From: Planctomycetales bacterium | Lineage (GTDB): Bacteria > Planctomycetota > Planctomycetia > Planctomycetales > Planctomycetaceae | NCBI GenBank assembly: GCA_026400835.1 | Contig: JAPLOA010000100.1 | Span: 107,226 to 171,225 of the forward strand | Length of the DNA: 64,000 bases | Reading direction: 5' to 3' | In this document: positions 1-7,814 of the stretch, one piece after another | How the letters are laid out: each line of letters starts with the position of its first letter | Numbering within the stretch: the stretch's first letter is position 1 | Notes under the pieces: generated by a model | Database searches by the model: none | The model's input: only the letters and a program-made list of their open reading frames with translations | Told to the model about the DNA's origin: nothing | Translations under genes and position numbers: made by a program

Positions 1-305
1 CCGTCCATGTTCATGTTTTTGATATGCGTCGCCCCTCCGGCTCCCTGGATCAGCACATCACCGCGCGAAACAATGAGTGGCTCAGTGATTTCAAAGGTCC
101 CCGGCGGAATTTTTACGACTCCGCCTTCCGGAGGTATCGCATCAAATGCAGCCTGAAGCGAAGGAAAATTAGCCGCATCAATTTCAATTCGTGCTCCCGG
201 CAGGATTGTTGTTGACAGATTCGTCACAGGGGATGATTCCTGCGCCGTGACTATCCATGCCATACCTGTTGAAATCACGGCCAAAAGAATAATCGCTCGG
301 AACAT
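1..305 (-). CDS. Secreted parallel beta-helix (pectate-lyase-like) protein, N-terminal part
   Basis: The first 101 codons of a gene that runs off the left edge. The start is the ATG at 305-303. The protein opens with a hydrophobic Sec-type signal peptide (MFRAIILLAVISTGMAW, probably cleaved near TAQES). It then reads NFPSLQAAFDAIPPEGGVV, KIPPGTFEITEPL and VLIQGAGGATHIKN. That pattern of 'sLqaAfdaiP.gGgvv.ippGtf.i..pl' followed by 'v.i.GaG..T.i' is the usual opening of right-handed beta-helix proteins (pectate lyase 3, GH28 or epimerase-like folds). Planctomycetes use such proteins on extracellular polysaccharides. The substrate cannot be read from this fragment because the catalytic part is missing. 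Confidence 0.7.
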   Translation of the reverse strand, partial: MFRAIILLAVISTGMAWIVTAQESSPVTNLSTTILPGARIEIDAANFPSLQAAFDAIPPEGGVVKIPPGTFEITEPLIVSRGDVLIQGAGGATHIKNMNMD

Positions 306-461
306 TTCTTTTTCTCCGTCCAGTAGTGTCGATTTATCGTTCGAGTGCGTTCGTGGACCTTTGGTTAAGAAAAGGACGTAGCTGAAATCGTGCGAGTTCA
401 GAGGCTCGCCCGAATTCTCACGAATCCGGCTACGGACGTGATTCTTTGTCGGAAGCCAAAC

Positions 462-1508
462 TCAGATGGCGACTTCAGCTTCCGGAACCAGTTTGATCTC
501 GATGTTGGAGCCCTTCAGATACTTGTCGAAGAAGTTCTGCATCAGCAACACAATCTGAGGCTTGCCAAAACCTCCGCCGCCATGCCCTGAACCGGGCAGC
601 GTCTGCAGCCAGACGGGGACACCTTTGGCCTTCAATGCCGCAGCCAGCTCTTCGCTCTGAGCATACGGAACCAGCGTGTCATGAGTTCCATGCAGAATCA
701 AGGTAGGCGGGTTATCTTCGCTGATATAAGTGACCGGGCTGACAGCATCAGTCCTGGCTTTGTCTTCGTTCAATGCGACTCCGATCAGGGATGAATAAGG
801 ATCACCGGGAGTATTAAATTTGAAGATGTTTCGCACGTTCTTGTCGTTCTCGGCCTGCTCTATCACCGTGGCGAAGTTTGTCGGCCCAAAGATATCGATA
901 ACGCACTGCACACGGTCTGATTGATCATCGTTGCCGCCAATTTTTGAAAACGCGTTTTTTCCACCAGCCGTTGCGACAATCGCGGAAAGGTGTCCGCCGG
1001 CGGAGCCGCCAACAACCCCAACATGCTCCGTATCGATGTTGTAAGTTTTCGCGTTGGCTCGCAGCCAGCGAATTGCCGCCTGACAATCCTGAATCTGAGC
1101 CGGGAAGAGAGCTTTCTGACTGAAACGATATTCAATGCTCGCAACGACATAGCCTTTAGCAGCCATGTTTGCCACTGGACAAGGAAACTTGCTGCCGCCC
1201 TGCCAGCCACCACCATGAATGTGGACGACGAGCGGAAGTGGTTTTTCAGTAGCTTTCTCTGGCAGGTAAATGTCCAACCGCTGAGCTTCATCGCCGTTGG
1301 GGATATAGGAGATGTCTCGTTCCAGCTTTACGCCAGCAGGCAGCTTCACTTCGGCCTGACCAGCCGCAGAAGCTTTGGTGGCAGACTTTGGTTTACTTTT
1401 TTCATCGGCGTTTGTTGAGGACAGCAAGACGAGCGAAGCAAACAGAGCCACAGCATTGCCTGAAACGAATAACCGATGACAAATGCAGGCTTTGTTGCGA
1501 AAAGGCAT
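462..1508 (-). CDS. Secreted alpha/beta hydrolase (esterase/lipase, BD-FAE-like)
   Basis: Predicted exported carboxylesterase. An ATG at 1565 is also in frame, but the one at 1508 follows a GGAG motif at good spacing and opens directly into a signal peptide (hydrophobic run VALFASLVLLSS), so I prefer it (348 aa). In the 1565 numbering the oxyanion-hole motif HGGG lies at 117-120, the nucleophile elbow GGSAGG has Ser188, the acid is Asp296 in HGTHDTLVP and the base is His328 in GSGHGGG, giving a complete triad. The family acts on acyl or feruloyl/acetyl esters, and in planctomycetes such genes often accompany polysaccharide degradation. Substrate unknown. It is transcribed alone, with no close partner. 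Confidence 0.85.
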   Translation of the reverse strand: MPFRNKACICHRLFVSGNAVALFASLVLLSSTNADEKSKPKSATKASAAGQAEVKLPAGVKLERDISYIPNGDEAQRLDIYLPEKATEKPLPLVVHIHGGGWQGGSKFPCPVANMAAKGYVVASIEYRFSQKALFPAQIQDCQAAIRWLRANAKTYNIDTEHVGVVGGSAGGHLSAIVATAGGKNAFSKIGGNDDQSDRVQCVIDIFGPTNFATVIEQAENDKNVRNIFKFNTPGDPYSSLIGVALNEDKARTDAVSPVTYISEDNPPTLILHGTHDTLVPYAQSEELAAALKAKGVPVWLQTLPGSGHGGGGFGKPQIVLLMQNFFDKYLKGSNIEIKLVPEAEVAI

Positions 1509-1723
1509 TTCAATTCTCCAGAGTTTCAACAGGACTGAGAGTATTCCAGCTGCAGGCGGCATCATGATGCAGGATCATCAGTCTGATGCTGCTGAGCAAG
1601 TCTCGCACTGCAGCGACATCGAAAACTCTTTCGTTTTGTTTTCGTCAGCGGCACGCACTCCGTTCTGTCACGACTCTGCTACACTCAGAGGTCAATCCTG
1701 CTTTCTACCTTAGGACGACCTGA

Positions 1724-2404
1724 ATGACGAAGTACCGCGTTGGAGTGGACGAGTTTGAAGAGCTGACTGAACTTGAGCAAAGCTGGATGCCGAAGGACTA
1801 CGTGTCCATTCTGACATTGCTCGATATTGCCGACGCCGCGAAGATGGATATTGGCGAGTTGCGAGACATGTCTCTCTTCGCATTGCAGGACCTGAATCCT
1901 CCTGACGCAGCAGCTGTGTTGTTGAAGTACAAGGTGGGGAAAAAACTCAGCGGGGGGCAGATCAGGAACTACAGCATTGACAGCCAGCACGAACGTCTCT
2001 GGGAGCAGTCTGCGGACCTTTCGCTGCATCAGGACATGTTTGCTGTCGCCAGTATGCTGAACTCCGTCAATTCCATGGCGTTTCCTGTTCCGGATGCTCT
2101 GCGAGTCACTTTCAGTATTCAATGCGACGATGCATCAAAGTTGGCATTGTTCAATAACGAAATGGATCGCGCGATTCTGGTACGGATGATCTCGGCGGGA
2201 ATGAATGAGTCTGCCATTTTGAATCGACTGTTTGGTGATCAGATCACCACTGGAATAGTCGCGGATGCCGACTCGATTATCTGGCAGATTGCCGTTGAGC
2301 AACCGGATCCGGCGCAGTTGCAGATTCGAATCACCAGCTCCGCCTATTGGTTGAGGGCACTTCGCGAGACTGAGTCATTTGAATGGGATTCAGGGACTGA
2401 TTGA
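1724..2404 (+). CDS. Hypothetical cytoplasmic protein, 226 aa
   Basis: I do not recognise a family. The start ATG at 1724 follows AGGACGACC, an acceptable ribosome binding site. The protein is acidic, lacks a signal peptide or membrane segment and looks mainly alpha-helical at the start (EFEELTELEQSWMPKDYVS, then LTLLDIADAAKMDIGEL). The C-terminal half alternates strand and helix (ALRVTFSIQ, RAILVRMISAGMNESAI). Codon use resembles the neighbours and no overlapping frame on either strand looks better, so I take it as a real gene. The nearest genes are a divergent esterase and a downstream DUF1501 gene 174 bases away. Neither gives a functional hint. Confidence 0.65.
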   Translation: MTKYRVGVDEFEELTELEQSWMPKDYVSILTLLDIADAAKMDIGELRDMSLFALQDLNPPDAAAVLLKYKVGKKLSGGQIRNYSIDSQHERLWEQSADLSLHQDMFAVASMLNSVNSMAFPVPDALRVTFSIQCDDASKLALFNNEMDRAILVRMISAGMNESAILNRLFGDQITTGIVADADSIIWQIAVEQPDPAQLQIRITSSAYWLRALRETESFEWDSGTD

Positions 2405-2578
2405 TACTTGTCTGACGGCGAAGGAATGCGGCGCCGTTGATTCGACACATTGTTTGATCCGCCCAAAAATCCGAATTTGCAGAGGTCGAGGGCGAGAGAT
2501 TTCTTTACACTATCGGAAGTGTCTGCGTCGAAAAAGACGGATTTGCTTGTGCGGGAAATGTGATCGAGGAGCGGGTGA

Positions 2579-4051
2579 ATGTCAGCTATGAATCCTCAAC
2601 AATCGAACCCGCAGCATTCGGGTATGAAACGTCGAACAATGCTTCAGGCAGGTTCGGTGGGGCTGCTGGGGCTTGGCATGAATCACGTGCAGGCCTTGCG
2701 CGCGTCGGACGTTGTTTCTCAACCGGGCACTGGTCGCACGGCCAAGTCTGTAATCTTTGTTTTTCTCTCCGGCGGACTCACACAGCACGACAGCTTCGAC
2801 CCCAAGCCCGACGCGCCGGCTGATATTCGAGGTGAGTTTTCCGCCATCGCGACTCAGACGCCGGGAGTCTTCGTCACAGAACATCTGCCGATGCTGGCCG
2901 CTCGCAGTCAGAACTGGAGCTTAATCCGTTCACTGACAACTCCGCACAATGAACATTCTCAGGGGCATACGTGCATCCTGACCGGCCGAACGCCGATGCC
3001 TCCGAATTATAGTCCGGTCAAACCGCAGTCGACCGACTGGCCTTCCATCGCGTCCATTGTGGGTGATGCTGTCCCAAAGCGAATCAACAACTTGCCACCG
3101 GCCGTCGTGCTTCCTGAGCGACTCATTCATAACACCGGGAGAACTCTGCCAGGTCAGTTTGGTGGCCTGATGGGAAGTCAGCGTGATCCATGGTTTATCG
3201 AAGCATCACCGTACAATCCGAAATCCTACGGTGCGTATCCGGACTATGAATTTCATTTTGTCCGTGGGCGAGAACGCAGCAAAGATCTGAAGTTTCAATC
3301 GCCCAATCTGAGTCTCCCGGAAGGACTCAGCCGAAGTCGTCTCTCTGATCGCGACAGTCTGCGGTCGATGCTGGATTTGCAGCGACGTGATCTTGAACAG
3401 GCGGCGACGATCGAATCATTTGATCGTCATCGACAGTCGGCCATTTCGCTACTCACGGATGCTGGTGTTCAGCAAGCCTTTGATGTTCACAATGCTGACT
3501 CTGAGACACAGGATCGCTACGGTCGAAATGCGTTCGGGTGGTCATTGCTGATGGCTCGACAACTGGTTCAGGCCGGAGTCAATCTGGTTCAGGTGAACCT
3601 GGGGAATAATGAAGCGTGGGATACTCACGACAATAATTTTCCGTTGCTGCGAGATTGTTTGTTGCCGCCAACGGACAGAGGCATGTCGGCCCTGCTCGAT
3701 GATTTGCAGTCGCTCGGAATGCTGGAAGACACACTCGTTGTTATGGTTGGCGAAATGGGCCGTACGCCCAAAGTGAATGCTCAGAATCGTAGTCCTGGAG
3801 CCAAAGCGGGACGCGATCATTGGGGAGCTGTGCAAACGGTTTTCATCGCTGGCGGCGGGACTCGCGGTGGCACCGTGATCGGAGCTTCTGATCAAAACGG
3901 CGCCTATCCCGCATTCGATGCCCAGCAGCCGGAGAATCTGGCCGCCACCATTTATTCCGCCCTGGGAATTCCCGGAACTGCGGTCTGGAAGGACGAACTC
4001 AACCGTCCTCACAACATCTATCACGGCGATCCGATCGCCGGGCTGTTTTGA
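2579..4051 (+). CDS. DUF1501 domain protein, Tat-exported (solo copy 1)
   Basis: A 490-residue member of the DUF1501 family, which belongs to the alkaline phosphatase/sulfatase superfamily by fold and has no established reaction. The start at 2579 follows GAGGAGCGGG. The N-terminus carries a twin-arginine-type signal (MKRRTMLQAG, then GLLGLGMNHV). The conserved family opening is visible (SVIFVFLSGGLTQHDSFDPK), followed by EIRGEF, ELIR-type 'WSLIRSLTT', and near the C-terminus VVMVGEMGRTPK and GRDHWGAVQTVFIAGGG, which hold the conserved Asp/His metal-ligand-like residues. There is no adjacent PSD1 partner, unlike the pair cluster at 7.8-17 kb. Its N-terminus closely matches the decayed fragment near 20.1 kb. 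Confidence 0.93.
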   Translation: MSAMNPQQSNPQHSGMKRRTMLQAGSVGLLGLGMNHVQALRASDVVSQPGTGRTAKSVIFVFLSGGLTQHDSFDPKPDAPADIRGEFSAIATQTPGVFVTEHLPMLAARSQNWSLIRSLTTPHNEHSQGHTCILTGRTPMPPNYSPVKPQSTDWPSIASIVGDAVPKRINNLPPAVVLPERLIHNTGRTLPGQFGGLMGSQRDPWFIEASPYNPKSYGAYPDYEFHFVRGRERSKDLKFQSPNLSLPEGLSRSRLSDRDSLRSMLDLQRRDLEQAATIESFDRHRQSAISLLTDAGVQQAFDVHNADSETQDRYGRNAFGWSLLMARQLVQAGVNLVQVNLGNNEAWDTHDNNFPLLRDCLLPPTDRGMSALLDDLQSLGMLEDTLVVMVGEMGRTPKVNAQNRSPGAKAGRDHWGAVQTVFIAGGGTRGGTVIGASDQNGAYPAFDAQQPENLAATIYSALGIPGTAVWKDELNRPHNIYHGDPIAGLF

Positions 4052-4111
4052 TCCGGCGTTGCATCTGCTTAGGAACAGTCCCGAAATAACATCCTGTTTC
4101 TACTGCAGCTA

Positions 4112-4375
4112 AAAATCACAACCCGAAACATCATTGAGGGATTTCTCTGCAAGGCACCGATCCCTCGCTCACGCGTTTTGAAGTTGCGTGTTTGCAGCTA
4201 TCCCAACCCGCTGCGTCAGCGAGGGATTGTGCTTTTGCGTTTTACGCAGTGTTTAGGGAAATCCCTCGCTGACGCGTCGGGTTGTGATAATCCCCTGTGT
4301 TTTTGTCCGCTTGATCTACCGCAATCCGGAAACTCGCAACTTCAAAACTTACGCGTTGGGTTGTGATTTAGGGAA
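4112..4375. repeat. Nested inverted-repeat cluster (REP/MITE-like)
   Basis: Three inverted pairs lie one inside the other. The outer arms are aaatcacaaccc (4112-4123) and gggttgtgattt (4358-4369). The middle arms are acgcgttttgaagttgcg (4171-4188) and the matching strand near 4334-4355, which carries a short insertion. The inner arms are a unit around 4200-4228 (atcccaacccgctgcgtcag then cgagggatt) and its opposite copy at 4261-4288 (atccctcgctgacgcg then tcgggttgtgat). A further partial copy of the same unit sits at 4160-4175. This fills the gap between two convergent genes and carries no plausible protein. It looks like an accretion of mobile palindromes. Confidence 0.75.
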
Positions 4376-4424
4376 CTTACTTCGGGACTGGTCCTTAGTG
4401 CTTGCAAGTAGCTCCGATGCAGTC

Positions 4425-4880
4425 TCAATCGACAGCAACCTTCACCACAATCTTTCGCACAGCCGACGGTTGATCGTTAACGGCGACCCCGGGGATGTGT
4501 CCATCCTGCGGAAAGAAGATCGCAAAGCTTCCTGCCGGCACAGTCAGGAAATCGCCGGGGCCGTCGAACAAGGCATAGTCGGCATCAGCGTCGTAGGGTT
4601 TCTTGACCGTGAGCGTGTCCACTTTCGACCATCCCATCTGCTCAACGCCGGCCGCGACGAACTGCACATCAATGTACTTGCGATGCGCTTCCCACACACC
4701 TTCCGCTTTTGGCTTGGTCGTGTTGTCCTGAACCAGTGCGAAAATCTGATCGCCGTCGATAGGCGTTTTTCCGAGCGGCAAACGGGTGCCATCATGCTCC
4801 TGAAGATATTGCAGTGCCTTCGCAATACGCTCCCCGAGACCGTAATACATCTTTGCGTTTGTCAGGGAGTCAGTGACCAT
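4425..4880 (-). CDS. YhcH/YjgK/YiaL (NanQ-type) family protein
   Basis: A 151-residue cupin-like protein matching the DUF386 family, also called beta-galactosidase subunit beta. In Escherichia coli the member YhcH/NanQ acts as an N-acetylneuraminate anomerase. Recognisable blocks are LPLGKTPIDGDQIFALVQ, EGVWEAHRKYIDVQFVAAG, ADYALFDGPGDFLTVPAG and FAIFFPQDGHIPG, including the conserved EAH and HIPG histidines that bind metal in this fold. Length is normal for the family and no signal peptide is present. A role in handling free sugars is likely. Involvement with sialic acid would fit the sialidase-like gene 13 kb away, but that link is inference. The 3' end faces the palindrome cluster. Confidence 0.85.
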   Translation of the reverse strand: MVTDSLTNAKMYYGLGERIAKALQYLQEHDGTRLPLGKTPIDGDQIFALVQDNTTKPKAEGVWEAHRKYIDVQFVAAGVEQMGWSKVDTLTVKKPYDADADYALFDGPGDFLTVPAGSFAIFFPQDGHIPGVAVNDQPSAVRKIVVKVAVD

Positions 4881-5047
4881 GAATCGTTGTTCCTGCGGCG
4901 TTAAGGTTGGCTGAAGTTGGTGAGCAGAGTATGAAACGGGCTCAGGAAAGTCAGCGGAGATTGTCGTATTTTCCGCAACGTGCGAATCGACGTCGAGTGT
5001 CCGCGGGATGCGATCAACATGAACATTGCCTAAGACGTAGCTTGGCT

Positions 5048-6385
5048 CTAAACCAATTCCCGAATCGGCTCATGCGTCTCCGTGAGATACATCGGGCGGC
5101 CCGTGAGATCGGGAATCGTTGTGTTTCCGAGATCAATCCCCAGATTGTGATACAACGTGGCGAACACTTCGGGATATCCGATCGGCCGCGAAATGGCCTC
5201 TTCGCCCAATCGATTCGTTTCGCCGATCACCTGACCTGCTCTCATTCCACCACCAGCCATCATGGCAAAGGTAACCTTCGGCCAGTGATCTCGGCCAGCG
5301 TCTTTGTTGATGACCGGAGTACGGCTGAATTCGCCCCAGACAACGACCGACACATCTTTGTCCAGTCCTCGTTCATGGAGATCGCTCACCAGTGCAGCAA
5401 GGCCCTGATCGAGCAACGGAATCACCTTTCGTCCATTGGCGAAGTTTGCCCCATGCCAGTCAAAATCCGCAAAAGCAACGGTCACACATCGAGCCCCCGC
5501 TTCGACGAGTCGACGTGCGGCCAGGAACTTGGACATATGTGCCTGATAGCCCTTTGACGAATACGGCAGACAGTTCGGATCATCCTGACCATATCGTGCG
5601 CGAACCTGTGGGTCTTCTCGAGTCAGGTCCAGAGCCTCCACAAGTCGACTGGAACTCAGAATCCCCAGGGCCTGCTGAGCAAAGCTACTGTCCAGCAGTC
5701 CTGCTCTCTGGTCAGCTTCGCGCCGGAACCGATCCAGTCCCGCGAGCAATGATCCACGATCGGTCAGTCGCGTGGTGTCGATCCCGTTGAGCACCATGTT
5801 CTGCAGCGCATCGCCTGATGGTTTGAATGGCGTGTGCGCCATTCCCAGAAACCCGGCGCCGGGCAGATTGTACGGCTGATGTTCCATCGCCATCGACAGA
5901 TCAATGGCAGGCGGTACTGCGGGATCCACTGAGCCGCGCAAACGAGATAACACGGAACCAATCTCGGGCCAGCCGCCCAGAGGTTGCGAACGAAACATGC
6001 GACCTGTCACGCACTGAAACGAAGAGTGACGTTCTTCGGCACCAACCAGCGAACGAATGATAGAGAATTTGTCCATCATCGACGCCACTCGCGGCATCAG
6101 TTCAGAAATCTGAATGCCCGGAACGTTGGTCGAGATCGGCTGAAACTCACCACGAATCTCCGACGGAGCGCCCGGCTTCAGATCAACCATATCCAGATGC
6201 GGAGGACCGCCAGTGAGATAGATCATGATCACCGACTTATGCGACGAACGTACCCCGGCGCGATCTTCCGCCTGCAGCAACTGAGGCAGGGATAATCCCC
6301 CAAGAGCCAGCGAACCGACCGTCAGAAAATCCCGACGAGGTCTCTTGTTACACAGTTGCACTGATCGTCCTGTCATCGTGAGCAT
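5048..6385 (-). CDS. DUF1501 domain protein, Tat-exported (solo copy 2)
   Basis: A 445-residue DUF1501 protein. The ATG at 6385 is preceded by GGAG about ten bases upstream; a second in-frame ATG lies three codons later. The N-terminus has a twin-arginine motif and hydrophobic stretch (RPRRDFLTVGSLALGGLSL). Family landmarks are KSVIMIYLTGGPPHLDMVDL, EIRGEFQPI, ELMPRVASMMDKFSIIRSL, VVVWGEFSRTPVINKDAGRD and HWPKVTFAMMAGGG. It is most like the copy at 46820-48223, which shares EIRGEF, PGIQISEL, INKEAGRDHWP and the SIIRS/SIVRT block. No PSD1 gene is adjacent. Function is unknown; export and metal binding are inferred from the family. Confidence 0.93.
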   Translation of the reverse strand: MLTMTGRSVQLCNKRPRRDFLTVGSLALGGLSLPQLLQAEDRAGVRSSHKSVIMIYLTGGPPHLDMVDLKPGAPSEIRGEFQPISTNVPGIQISELMPRVASMMDKFSIIRSLVGAEERHSSFQCVTGRMFRSQPLGGWPEIGSVLSRLRGSVDPAVPPAIDLSMAMEHQPYNLPGAGFLGMAHTPFKPSGDALQNMVLNGIDTTRLTDRGSLLAGLDRFRREADQRAGLLDSSFAQQALGILSSSRLVEALDLTREDPQVRARYGQDDPNCLPYSSKGYQAHMSKFLAARRLVEAGARCVTVAFADFDWHGANFANGRKVIPLLDQGLAALVSDLHERGLDKDVSVVVWGEFSRTPVINKDAGRDHWPKVTFAMMAGGGMRAGQVIGETNRLGEEAISRPIGYPEVFATLYHNLGIDLGNTTIPDLTGRPMYLTETHEPIRELV

Positions 6386-6712
6386 TGCGTTATCGCTCCG
6401 CTGAAGTATGGCTTCTCAACCAGACGGCTGCCCGGCGAGATCGCCCTACTTTAGTCTCCGAACCCGGCAAGTGTCGACTTCTGGTCTGGAAAAGTCGCAT
6501 ACTTTACACCAGAGTGCCGCTTGCCAAGAGTTCAGCCTGAACACACAGATCGCAGGATCTGACTCAGAGGTAACCAGCCGCGTGGCGGAGCGAGAATCGT
6601 TTGGAAGCTTGAGTGCAGTGTGATTTCCGGATTCATGGCACGGCCGTTTGTCGAACTGTGCCTGACGCAGGGATCGCAGAAATCTTTCGGCCCTCCTCTT
6701 ATGGGTCGCTCT
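6386..6712. other. Intergenic stretch without a recognisable gene
   Basis: About 330 bases between the start of the DUF1501 gene to the left and the end of the interrupted AraC-type gene to the right, both on the minus strand. The promoter of the left gene must lie here, but I cannot point to convincing boxes. Short open frames on both strands show no domain, signal peptide or ribosome binding site worth reporting. Confidence 0.5.
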
Positions 6713-7585
6713 TTAGGTTGCGTTTCTCCTTGCAGCAGTGTTTGTCATCACCCCCGGCAGAGTCTCTCGAAAGTCCGCTGGTTGTTGGCCGACGATGCGT
6801 TTGAAGGCCGCGTAGAACCGATTCGGAGAATTAAAGCCGCACGCACTGGCGATGTCTCGAATCTTCATTTGACTGGAGGTGAGAAGATGCTGAGCGTGCC
6901 AGATGCGGTGCATCGTAAGATACTCCAACACAGTCAGACCACACGACTGTCGGAACAATCGCATCGCAGAACTGGTGTGCATTCCCGCCGCTGCGGCGAC
7001 CTGGGTGACGTCAATATCGCGAGTGTAGTTGCCGGCAATGAAGACGGTCATCCTTTCAAACTTGCCAAGATGCGTAGTCAGTCCGCTCGCACTCATGGAC
7101 AGACCGGTGGGCGGTTGACGCAGTGCCAATCGCAGCAACCTCGCTTCGGCTTCCAGCAGGATCATGCGGTGCGCATCGGCATCGCCCGACACGAAAGCGC
7201 TGTGCCAGCGGTGCATCATGGCCAGGTCAGAGCAGCCCGATTCGCTCTCTGTTTCAACGAGCATCTCCCCGCCGAGGAGTCTGCTGACGAGCGACTCGGG
7301 CAACCGCCAGTTCAGCAACCATGCCAGCGGAATCTTGAGGGAATAGTGAATTCTGCCAGGTTCGAAATCAACACTTTGGTGGGGAATTGCAGCCCAGCGG
7401 ACGCACAGCTCACCGGCATGATTGCGTATCCGCCGACTACCAAACAGATAATCAATCTATCTGATTTCCAGAACCGTGATTTCAATTTCGTCGTGACGGT
7501 GAGCCCTTGCCATGCGGTTTGTCGGTGCATTACTCACATGGAATCCCAGCGAAACGAAATCCACATCACTGAAGGCTATAGGCAA
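6713..7585 (-). pseudogene. AraC-family regulator interrupted by an in-frame amber codon
   Basis: Reading the minus strand, one frame encodes a full AraC-type regulator apart from a single TAG at 7459-7457. Before it stands the cupin sensor start FHVSNAPTNRM and HRHDEIEITVLEIR. Directly after it, in the same frame, come IDYLFGSRRIRNHAGEL and WAAIPHQSVDFEPG, the usual continuation of this ligand-binding domain. Two helix-turn-helix segments follow (DIDVTQVAAAAGMHTSSAMR and MKIRDIASACGFNSPNRFY, then AFKRIVGQQPADFR). The upstream start is uncertain: there is no clear ATG, with TTG at 7585 or GTG at 7537 possible. The gene is divergent from the PSD1/DUF1501/sialidase operon and was probably its regulator. 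A product restarted below the stop would keep only DNA binding. Confidence 0.8.
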
Positions 7586-7814
7586 ATTTCCATCATCTGG
7601 ATCACTCGTTTGACGAAGCGGGCCGACGGCTGCGAACAGATGATACGTGTTGATCAGATCGCAGCATGTTACAAAATGGAGCAAAATCGCGTATATAACG
7701 CCATTTCATTGCGGGAATATCATGGTAGACTCGCGGGCTGAAATCAAACCTCCCCTCCGATCCCACCCCGACTCTCGCGATTTCGAACCCGCCGTTACTG
7801 AGGTCTCTTTTCCC

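Noticed and set aside
7457..7459. TAG in the AraC-type gene as a pyrrolysine codon
   Set aside because: No pylT, pylS or other pyrrolysine genes are visible and AraC regulators do not use it; a nonsense mutation or sequencing error is simpler.
6620..7741. A 373-codon plus-strand frame
   Set aside because: It is the antisense shadow of the interrupted AraC-type gene; the minus strand has recognisable helix-turn-helix text, while the plus frame has none.
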